Assembly (NCBI GenBank): GCA_004369085.1
Contig: ML210592.1
Span: 1 to 13,137 of the forward strand
Length of the DNA: 13,137 nt
Source: Coprinopsis marcescibilis
Taxonomy: Eukaryota > Basidiomycota > Agaricomycetes > Agaricales > Psathyrellaceae
Direction of reading: 5' to 3'
Shown piece by piece: positions 1 to 7,825 of this stretch. Made by a program: the position numbers and the translations under genes. Numbering within the stretch: position 1 is the first letter of the stretch; each line of letters opens with the position of its first letter. The notes under the pieces are model-generated. The model was not told the origin of the DNA and searched no databases. It was given only the letters and a program-made list of their open reading frames with translations.

Positions 1-588
1 AAAATACCTCAAACACAGGGAAGATTGGGCCGGTAAATCGTTTTTCATCGTATCTATACCCGTGTTTAGGGCTCTGTCTTGCATATACGAATATTCCAGA
101 GCCTCTTGGCTCGACTTTCCCCATTTTATTTTATTTTTTTTACCTATTTATCAAGTAATTTAGAAACCTATAAGTAGTTGGCGAGAGCAATCCTCTAAGG
201 ACAGCTCTAGCTCACCCCAGGACTTACCTACTACATCCCAATCGAATACTTTCTCCTCCAAAGCCACTGCGCTTCCGCTGATCGGTTCCAGCCAGCAGAA
301 CCGAGCTTCTCTCTCTTCAAGAACAACTACAACTTCAAGACTTACCTGCAAGAGGTCTGACTCGTGACCAGAGCAAGTCAAGCGCCCTCACATCACCCGA
401 AGAACCTCTCTTCAAGGGTCGAGAAGTACGTCGTACTGTGTTGCTTCTTCAATTGAATGGGACCCCTTAACATCGTTCTGAAACCCGAAGAATCCTTCCA
501 GGCAGGCTAATCATTGACCCACTGCCCAGTCCTCAGAGGCTTCGATGCAACGTCTCCTCGTCTTACTCGTACTTCTTGCCTTCTCAGA
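1..588. other. No gene seen; pyrimidine-rich upstream region
   Basis: I see no convincing coding region here. The plus strand is CT-rich (about 240-420), which is common in fungal gene-upstream DNA. The minus strand carries two GTAAGT-like donors (near 220-230 and 340-348), but I could not link them to acceptors and a family-like reading frame. It most likely holds the promoter and 5' leader region of the secreted gene starting at 646, perhaps with the edge of an unseen neighbour. Confidence 0.5.
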
Positions 589-597
589 TATATATAG
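589..597 (+). promoter_or_regulatory. TATA-like box for cysteine-rich gene A
   Basis: TATATATAG lies 49 bases upstream of the ATG at 646. That spacing would give a short 5' leader, as seen in many TATA-driven fungal genes. The call rests on motif and position only. Confidence 0.5.
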
Positions 598-645
598 TAC
601 CTGACCTGCAAGGACTTGCCCCACCTCAAGGTCTCACAGTTTAGG

Positions 646-1896
646 ATGGCGGTAAAACCGAGATTTCCCATTGGAGTCCTCCTTGCGCTTACAGTCGCTA
701 TGCTCCATGGCAGTATTGTCAAGGGATCGTGGCTTTATGGCCGCGGTGAGGTCACGCCAACTATCGCCCTTCAAACCAGTCTACCAGCGTCTCCAGTGCA
801 AAGCGAAGGAATACTATTAATGACCACGACGGCAACTCCGACATTCGTCGGCCAGTACGCTATATGTAAGAAAATTTAACGCACGTTCAATGACAGGCTG
901 ATAGCTTCTCTCGGGGAACAAAGGCGGAACTGGCTCTTCACAGTGCTCTTCGTAAGTAGTTCTCACTCCATATTAATTATTGTGAACTAATACAACCTCT
1001 GCATCCAAATAGTACGGCTTTTAGAGGTCGTGAGCACCTCTATTTGACTTGCCAGCGTTTCCCTTGGCAGACAGAGTGTAAGATACTATCGTTATCGGAG
1101 ACACAAGGAAAATATTTCTAACTCCAACTCAAGTGCCATCATCGGAATCGCGCTGTGCAGCCTGCATCAACCACCACCCCTGTGGGGCATGCTCAACACG
1201 GTCGTACCCGACAATGATCAAAAGTGGACCATACTGCCCACAGTGCACCTGCCTTGCCTACCCTCGATCAAGTGAACCTAGGCCTCCGGGAGGTAGGAAC
1301 TACGCTGATCCGTATGAGCAATGTAACATATTCCTCTTCCAACGTCCTTTTCTTGCTCGCTGACATCATTCTGACATAGGTGGAGGTCCAGGGTATTCTG
1401 GACCGTCGTCCTGCACCGCGTAAGCTCTATCTGAAGGCCAGTTTGGAGTCGATTCCTCATCCAGGTATGCTTATACAGGTACCCATTGGATACCGTCCCA
1501 ACAATGGTATGCATACCTGATAAACAAGAACGTACGCTCTATCTTCTCCAATCCAAGTTCGTCGGATGTTTACTTATATATATCCCAGCGCAAACATCAA
1601 CCTGCTCGTTCTGTACCCTAATGGACGACTGTCAAGCAGACTTCTCCTGCACAGAAACGGGATACGTTACATCAACAACGTCGGATCGCACGCGGTGCCA
1701 GTACTGCACATGCGTGCCTTCGCCCACACCCCCACCTTACCCCTACCCCTGTTCTCCGCGCTCGTGCCCGGGGTGCAAGTCGGATGAGGTTAACGGCATC
1801 CACACTCCGCCGAGGGGGTGCCCATACTGTACCTGCTACCCAAAGATCACCATGACATCTACGACTACCCCTTCGATTACCGCTCGACCATTTTGA
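646..1896 (+). CDS. Secreted cysteine-rich protein A with CBM1-like motif (multi-exon)
   Basis: Predicted secreted protein of about 300-320 aa. Exons: 646-865, 924-951, 1013-1077, 1134-1322, 1380-1419, 1479-1896; introns are 56-61 bases with GTAAGN or GTAACA donors and all junctions keep frame. A 51-base in-frame stretch (1507-1557) may be a further intron. Residues 1-26 form a signal peptide (MAVKPRF, then a hydrophobic core). Exon 4 holds a module ending GPYCPQCTC. The 1323-1379 junction creates YEQCGGPGYSGPSSC, the hallmark first half of a fungal CBM1; the usual second half (C-x5-C ... YYSQCL) is not clear. The last exon holds two more modules ending RCQYCTC and GCPYCTC, a proline-rich linker and a Ser/Thr-rich tail, then TGA. 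Related to genes B and C in this window. Function unknown; extracellular, possibly carbohydrate-binding. The 1420-1560 splicing is the weakest part. Confidence 0.7.
1313..1419 (+). other. CBM1-like half domain split by an intron (in gene A)
   Basis: Removing the intron 1323-1379 (donor GTAACA, branch CTGAC, acceptor CATAG) joins YEQ to CGGPGYSGPSSC. CBM1 domains of fungal cellulases begin QCGG-x-G/x-Y-x-G-x3-C, which matches closely. After the second cysteine the similarity fades, so this is either a truncated CBM1 or one whose second half I have mis-spliced. CBM1 normally binds crystalline cellulose or chitin through a flat face of aromatic residues. Confidence 0.65.
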
Positions 1897-2229
1897 TTCC
1901 GGAGATCTTGGGTAATCTGAGCTGTACAGGTGTTGATCCGAGTAGTACAACGTTCTTGCATCATATGATTGATAGTACGTGTTGCTACCCCAGGATTTGA
2001 GTAAAATTGAGTTGCGAGTAGAGGCTGGAAGCGCCCAACGTGCCGGTCAATGCTCAAGGGCAGCATCTCATATGTTGTAAAGTACAGTCTAATACATACT
2101 GTCCACTCATCCTACCCTCAACAGTGAGCTAATTTACATCCCAACGACAGACGTTGAGATATTCAAGCAGAAGGGAAATGGAAGTCAAGATTTGTTGATG
2201 AAGTGGGAGTTTGATGGATGAGATAGCCA
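1897..2229. other. Intergenic region, no gene seen
   Basis: Follows the stop codon of gene A and precedes the probable start of the single-TM protein. Short open frames on both strands lack family-like sequence. Presumably holds the 3' end of gene A and the promoter of the next gene; I see no clear TATA box. Confidence 0.5.
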
Positions 2230-4123
2230 ATGATCATCAAACTCTCGCTGTCGAGTTTTCTCTCGCTCCTCAATGTTCCCAGCAACGTCCAGTCAGCGCG
2301 GGGCTACTTATGCTGCGGTGAAGCTTCGACTGTACGTAAACACTCACGACACACAGCAACGCTGGTGATTCATGTGTTAGAGGGTGTGATCGCTACACTA
2401 GGATCCCTGGAAATATTCCCAAGAGGTACCACCGACCGACAATTACCAGAACTACGATAGAAAGTTTAACAAAGAGTGTGGGCACGATTCAGAATCGCAG
2501 CTCAGCCACTTAACATGTCCTCTGCCACTTCTCCCTCGGATGCCATCTTTCTCTTGTACGACAACACATCCCCATCCTTCGTCTATTCAGGGTTCGCTCA
2601 AGCGGACATCGACCAGTCTTATCTTCCTAGGGAATTCGATACCATACCTTTGTATAACGATACACTTTTTGTGAGATCTGCGACTGAAGATGGGGGTGGG
2701 CAAATAGAGTTCCAATTCGAAGGTGTGTGCTCCTCCCAACTCGTATCTATGTACATGTACAATGTACGAGGCTCATTTACAAATCCACACTCAAGGTGAC
2801 GCTGTTCGGCTGTACGGCGAGTACCGTGGAACAGGGATAACATGGAATATCGACCAAGGGCAACCACACAACCTCACAACAGACTCAGGACCCTTGGACG
2901 AATTCTCTACCACCTGGGGCCAGATCCTCACGTTGACGTCTTTCGAGAACGACCGCGACAAGGTCCTCTACCTGGATTTTGGCCCAGAAGCGGACATGGT
3001 TCTCGACTTTGCTGTTGTAGCTGGAGGATACTCCCAGGAGTATAGCGAAACGACCTCGGTGATCGTCGACGACGATACGCCCTCAGAGATTTTCTACTTT
3101 GGGGACTGGGATAAAAGGGTGGTTGGGCGGGAGTCATTGACACAGCAGGTCTATCTCCCTTTCCAAAATGCAACACATCGTACTTCAACGGTTGGTTCTG
3201 GGTTTGTATTTCGCTTTCTTGGTGAGTATGCTGGTTCATGTCCTTCGAGTTATTCTGACAAGTCGGCACATCTTTCATTCATAAAGGAACTTCCATTAGT
3301 GTGTACGGCTGCAGAAAGATCGATCGACCAGGTTCCCACGACATCACCTTCACTTTGGATGGAGAGCTCCAAGCTCCCCGTAACTTTACTATCACCGGCG
3401 AAGATACTATTTTCAACGAAGGCCAGACATTTACCGAATTCCCTCACTTGCTCATCGCCGAATTCAAAGCCCTCGAACCCAAAGAGCATACTTTAATGGC
3501 GAACCTGACGTCCATCAATGGACTGGGAGGCGGATTTATCTTCGACTACTTGGTCTACACCCCTGCGTTTCGCGACCGTGCCGCTAGACCTCAATTCAAC
3601 ATTAGCGAGCTGAACCCCAATCTACGCACGGTAGAGGCCACCGCCAACACCTCAAAAAGTGATCAAGTTCCAATCATTATCGCCGGTACCATAGCGGGAG
3701 TGCTCTTCCTGCTTCTGATAGTATCCGTCACATTTGCTCTCTTCTGGAGGAGAGAAGCGAGAAGATATCATCAAGTGCTACCCGGGCCGGATAAAAATAT
3801 CAGTTCAGCAACGGCGGCTCCTTGTGAGTGCAACTCACCTATGACTCTTGGCGGTACTGATAGTACAATTGACAGCGTCAGCATCTGAAGTTCATCCCTA
3901 TGAGTTGCCGTTTGGACTCACAATACAAGCTCAGCCACACCAGAAGGCCTTTGGCAACGGATCGTCGCCAATTGTCCCACCCGAACGATGGCTGCCAGCC
4001 CCCCATTCCGCAGTGAGTGCTGAGGCTGGGGTATCACTGTATAATTCTTCGGAGTCGTACAATTATTTACAATCGGCAGTACGCCGTACCAGTACTCACA
4101 GAGAAAGCACGTTGATTGGTTGA
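2230..4123 (+). CDS. Single-pass membrane protein with two extracellular jelly-roll-like domains
   Basis: Resembles a large Agaricomycete family of type I membrane proteins of unknown ligand. Exons: 2230-2331 (probable signal peptide, least certain), 2506-2722, 2796-3221, 3287-3823, 3882-4123, predicted 507 aa; introns 2-4 are 73, 65 and 58 bases with GTGTGT or GTGAGT donors, while the first would be 174. Two tandem repeats are visible: domain 1 starts DNTSPSFVYSG, domain 2 VDDDTPSEIFYFGDW; each has an F-x-G-x-x-x-x-x-YG strand falling exactly on an intron (FEG|DAVRLYG, FLG|TSISVYG). Several N-x-S/T sites fit an extracellular position. A TM helix (PIIIAGTIAGVLFLLLIVSV, about residues 377-396) is followed by basic FWRREARR and a cytoplasmic tail of about 105 aa. 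The GTGAGT donor at 3824 shows the frame does not stop at 3888 but continues to TGA at 4121-4123. If the first exon is wrong, an ATG at 2515 would remove the signal peptide. Confidence 0.85.
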
Positions 4124-4384
4124 TATTCAGGAAAACGCACTCCGATTTTAGCACACAATCAAATCATTTGACAACTAATCAAGTTAACCATGTCTACGGG
4201 GAGTAGCAAGGAATACGCTTCTGGCGTAGTTATAGTTAATTATGAAGACTACGGATGTTATCATCATATCATATAGAAGCAATATAGAAACTAGCACGAT
4301 TGCACGGAGAATCATTTGTGTCATCTCGATCAATCCGTGGGTCAAGCCTCGAAGCTAGCCTCTTTCGCAACTTGTTCTTGATCA
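4124..4384. other. Intergenic region, no gene seen
   Basis: AT-rich sequence between the single-TM gene and the seven-TM gene, with no open frame of note on either strand. It should contain the terminator of the first and the upstream control region of the second, both read on the plus strand. Confidence 0.5.
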
Positions 4385-4390
4385 TATAAA
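4385..4390 (+). promoter_or_regulatory. TATA box of the seven-TM gene
   Basis: TATAAA in the context ATCATATAAATG lies 67 bases upstream of the ATG at 4457. The position is typical of a fungal core promoter. An ATG overlaps its end but opens no long frame. Confidence 0.5.
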
Positions 4391-4456
4391 TGTGGGACTT
4401 TGAGATCAGAGCAAAATAATATTCCCCACGAAGAAAGTAGAGAGTCTACAGCCGCT

Positions 4457-6071
4457 ATGGTATACTTAGACCAGGACCTACTCATACTCCACCGCAATGA
4501 TGATAACAAGTAAGCCGAGAAATACGCTGAAGATTCGGTGTAGATGACAGACTCATCACTCCAGTGCTATATACATATATGCCCAATGGTCCTCGCTCGG
4601 TCTGTCACGTCATGAGGGAGTATCAGGGCTTAGCTAACATAGGTGTATATACTCGTCAGCGCTGTCCCTCCTGGACCATGCCCTCACTTTACCTGATGAG
4701 GTTTGGCTCATATGGAGGTCCAGATTGAAGGTCTCGACAGTGTTATACTTGATATGTCGATATACAATCATCGCAAGGCCGCTTCTTAGGTTTGGCGCTC
4801 TCAATAAACACTACACATTGAAGGTGAGAGTTTAATTCCGTCGCAGATGAAGCAGTGTCTGAGCTAATGAGCTCCTATTGCATGTATTAAGTCTGTTGAT
4901 GCCATTGTACTCCTTTAATACCCTGACTGATTGGTATTCCGGCAGGACGTGCAATACGGTCTTCATGGCGAGAGGCATATTGTCGGTTGTTTGCTTTACC
5001 GGGGTAATTGGTGCGTAGAAAATCCTTCCCTCGATCGGAGTCGACTGTCCAACAACCATATTCATCAGCAACGTGGGGCTTGCGAACATATGCAATATGC
5101 AGCAGAAATAAGATAATTGCCACTTCCCTCCTAACTCTTGGATCAATCCCAGTGGTGACCTTTATTGTGAGTAAATATGATTTTTGATTACTACTATTTC
5201 TAAAATACCATGAAGGCCCTCTTGGTTATCATGGATTGTAAAGGAGACGTTGCGCCTTCATTTTCGAGGTTTGCTGCTCCATCTGTCCATTGGGCAAGGA
5301 TTAATAACGTCGTGCTGTAGTCTTGTTGAGGGGCTGAAGCTAACGCTAGCCGTCTCTGACATTGTATTCGAAGCATTCGCGGCAGCTTGCGCAGCATTTC
5401 AAGCGAGGAAGGCATTCCAGGAACCTCAATCCAGAGAAAACAAATTCAATCAAGTCTCAATCCAGTATGTTGTATCATCTCAAGGTACGCCGAACAAGTT
5501 GGCAAGCTACTCGCTTTCCTTCTCGACGATCGTACTCATCAATACTACATAGGCCTCTGGTACATATTGTGAGTTATCCGGTACGCCAGGCAATCATTGA
5601 CAAGTCTAATGTGCACTCAACAAGCCTTATCGGGGTACCAATGCTGATAGGATTTGCGGTTAGTCCTCCTACTGTCCAAATCCACCGATTAATAGATACA
5701 ATCGCATTTTTGTAGGCTTCGTACAAAATCCTGACTGCGCTCCAGCTTCCGTGAGTCAGATATACAGTAAACACTTGTTTAACCTCTGAACGTCATCAAG
5801 CCTACGAGCAATTATAACTGCACGATTCTTGCTCAAGCTTAGGATTTGGGACCATGAGAAGCAAGCAGTCTCCAACCTGAACTCGGACGAGCGGCTTACA
5901 ACGCTGCAGTTCGCGAGAAGCGCAAGCGAAGGCAATCAAGCAACGCTGATTGACGACCTCGCAGGCGATATTGGGCCAAGATGGCCATCAGGCCTGCATG
6001 ATACTCAAACGGAGGGTGCTAAAGAAGACGGCGAGTCACGAAGCCTTGGACCAGTGGAAAGAGGCTCGTGA
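4457..6071 (+). CDS. DUF6533-type seven-transmembrane protein (10 exons)
   Basis: Membrane protein of the basidiomycete DUF6533 superfamily, which looks receptor-like but has no known ligand. Exons: 4457-4509, 4565-4599, 4660-4823, 4872-5010, 5069-5166, 5244-5453, 5507-5568, 5625-5658, 5716-5750, 5801-6071; introns are 48-77 bases, every junction keeps frame, and the total is 366 codons plus stop. The diagnostic N-terminal signature LLDHALTLPDEVWLIWRSRL is at about residues 32-51, followed by VLYLICRY. Next come the conserved Cys of GRTC, then LRTYAICSRNK (136-145) ahead of TM4, a VSDIVFEAF helix, LLAFLLDDRT (family LLLRDGT), and the closing ARFLLKLR (284-291). A soluble, acidic C-tail of about 75 aa follows. 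The donor at 5454 (GTCTCA) and the acceptor at 4871 are weak, so those junctions are inferred from family alignment. Short overlapping open frames on both strands are shadows of these exons. It lies downstream of, and in the same direction as, the single-TM gene. Confidence 0.9.
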
Positions 6072-6303
6072 GATATACTTCGACAGCCTACATAATAATG
6101 TAGTCACCAGAATATAGTTAGCTTTTATTAGCTTTTCTTTTTACATTTAATGTTCCATGTTCATGTTCGATATGATATATTTCGAAAATGGTTTGAGCAT
6201 ACAACGTCGATTCAAGCTCAACAGGGCAAAGGGGGTGGTTTTACATATGTAAGTACAGTAACATCCGCAATTCCCAACAATGGCGGTTCAGGACCCAGGT
6301 GAT

Positions 6304-6680
6304 CTAAGCTGACCCCAGGATGTTCTTCTCGTAGATAGCGCTTAGCTTCCCAGTGTTCGAGTTCTCGATCTACGAATCAGGACAGTACAATGTCAACATC
6401 TAACAGTATACACGACACACTCGAGAGAACTCATCTCGTATCTTGGATCGTCCTCGCTGGCCTGGACATTTCTATCCGCCTCTCGACCTGCCGAGTAAGA
6501 AGGTTCTTGATGGTCCCGACTGATTCAGGGGTGTTGAAATCGGGACCTGGAGCATTATACATCAGAAAATTTCAAACGATTGACCTTCAGGCTTCGCTGA
6601 TTGTAACCCTGGGCTTGGAAATGCTCACCACTGATGGGCTTGTAGCGGACAGTTTGGCCTTGCTTGAATTGAGGTGCCAT
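6304..6680 (-). pseudogene. Broken Hva1/DUF2945 TUDOR-domain gene
   Basis: Reads as the small 'hypervirulence associated protein TUDOR domain' family (PF11160), about 76 aa when intact, common in several basidiomycete copies and of uncertain function. Exons on the minus strand: 6680-6629 (MAPQFKQGQTVRYKPIS), 6546-6435, 6369-6304 (IENSNTGK, then AIYEKNILGSA and stop). The first intron (6547-6628) is normal, GTGAGC to CAG. Two lesions are visible. First, in exon 2 the frame runs PESVGTIKNLLTR and the family continuation (GREADRNVQASEDDPRYE) is in another frame; one base is missing near 6488-6494. Second, the next donor reads GAG|ATGAGT where GTGAGT is expected, before a good intron end at 6370. 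The three exons sum to 230 bases, one short of 77 codons, which supports a single deletion. A sequencing error could explain the first lesion but is unlikely for both. Confidence 0.85.
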
Positions 6681-6997
6681 ATTTGTGAGTGTGCGGATTG
6701 GAAGTTTGAATGAAACTAACAGTGTCACGCACTCCTTTTGTGCCGGACGACCCCTTTCCGTCGTCTCGAACTCGCAGAGACTGTTTGGGCCTGCCTCCTA
6801 GAACGCCAGGCGACTACTAAACAGGCTGATTGAAAACTAATTCAGTAGCTCGGGACAGCGTAACGTGGATCATCGGATGGATAACACAAGTCCATAATCA
6901 TTAACGACGAACGTCTTTTGTGAAACAATGGAACCTGTAAAAAACCAGAAAGGAAGTACGTATACATAGTGCATAAAGCAAAAATATTGAACTACAA
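6681..6997. other. Intergenic region, no gene seen
   Basis: Lies between the start of the TUDOR pseudogene and the end of cysteine-rich gene B, both on the minus strand. On the minus strand a strong pyrimidine tract ending in CAG (about 6935-6950) looks like a splice acceptor, so gene B could once have had one more 3' exon; the sequence after it shows no cysteine module or CBM1 motif. Confidence 0.45.
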
Positions 6998-7506
6998 TCA
7001 TGGTGCCTCTGTCATCCTCGCCGGTACATCCGTCGTAGGTGCCTCCGTTGCAGTGGGCGTTGGCTCAGCCACACAAGCACAGATAGGACAAGTCTGCCCA
7101 GGTAACACATACGACGTTCAGGTGTTGGTCGATCCCGGCAAGCACGTGGTGCACGGAATGTTGAAGCACGCCGCAGTCACTGACGGGGACTCCGTGAACG
7201 TAGGAGGCATATCGTGATGTGTTGTAGAGGACGCCGCCACACATTGACACCCAACGCATACGTTGGTTCCGATTGGGGTCGTTACGTGGGTCGACCCCGA
7301 TGGACACTCCCGGCATTTGTACATGGGACAGGGCCGGCTTATAGTGGGTGTTGGTTGGGTATCTGCGCAGGATTAACGATTTTTATGGCAAGTGTTGAGC
7401 CGGTAGAGACCTTACCTGGGACATCGCGACGCCCAGTCGCGTACACTGAACCAGTGTTGTGGATTAAGGCTGTCAAAAGAAGCAGGGCGAACAGGCCGAA
7501 AGCCAT
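6998..7506 (-). pseudogene. Secreted cysteine-rich protein B, interrupted by in-frame TGA
   Basis: Start ATG at 7506; exon 1 7506-7416, intron 7415-7363 (53 bases, GTAAGG to GCGCAG), exon 2 from 7362. The N-terminus MAFGLFALLLLTALIHNTGS is a signal peptide. Module 1 runs CPMYKCRECPSGS ... GTNVCVGCQC. Module 2 begins CFNIPCTTCLPGSTNT, meets TGA at 7118-7120, then continues in the same frame as TSYVLPGQTCPICACV and a Thr/Pro-rich tail to TGA at 6998-7000. The stop falls inside the loop between the third and fourth cysteines, and the frame on both sides matches module 1, so this is a nonsense change rather than an intron. As it stands the product would be 111 aa with an unpaired half-module; the uninterrupted frame would be 151 codons. 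No CBM1 seen. Same orientation as gene C, which lies just upstream. Could still make a truncated secreted protein; readthrough cannot be excluded. Confidence 0.75.
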
Positions 7507-7555
7507 TTCTCGAGACTGGGGGGATTCTATTTCGTTATCGGAAGAGTCTTCAAGC

Positions 7556-7561
7556 TTTATA
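7556..7561 (-). promoter_or_regulatory. TATA box of cysteine-rich gene B
   Basis: On the minus strand TATAAA sits in GGCTTATAAAGC, 50 bases upstream of the ATG at 7506, a typical core-promoter distance. The promoter looks intact although the reading frame is broken. Confidence 0.55.
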
Positions 7562-7825
7562 AGCCAGCTGACGAGCTGAGATCACGCATAAAAGTAGGAT
7601 AGAAGCATAATCATTTCGACGAGATTCACCCGCTGTGAGATCGTACTACAAATGACTAGATCGGTCACAGGACCAGAAATAGAACCTAGAGCGATGGAAA
7701 AGGATAAGCCCAACCATTCGGCATGCTTGACTCGACATTTAGAGTAGAAATAACACGGAATTGCAAATCCAGGCAATGATCGCATTTCAGCTCGCACCAC
7801 AGAGGTCGGTCGAGGTTGGATGTGG
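7562..7825. other. Intergenic region, no gene seen
   Basis: Separates the predicted 3' end of gene C from the promoter of gene B. A 72-codon minus-strand open frame (7582-7800) has no signal peptide, cysteine module or family resemblance and I do not call it a gene. Confidence 0.45.

Noticed and set aside
160..381. Minus-strand open frame of 73 codons with two GTAAGT-like sites
   Set aside because: No partner acceptors, start or family-like sequence; the region looks like promoter or leader DNA.
3824..3888. Stop at 3886-3888 as the end of the single-TM protein
   Set aside because: A GTGAGT donor at 3824 and acceptor at 3881 remove this stop and open a long, in-frame cytoplasmic tail, as expected for the family.
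4832..5146. Minus-strand open frame of 104 codons with a hydrophobic patch
   Set aside because: Antisense to exons 3-5 of the seven-TM gene, whose plus-strand reading has clear family motifs.
5200..5415. Minus-strand open frame of 71 codons
   Set aside because: Antisense to exon 6 of the seven-TM gene; no independent support.
6390..6713. Plus-strand open frame of 107 codons starting with ATG
   Set aside because: Lies opposite the TUDOR pseudogene; the minus strand shows strong family identity and splice sites.
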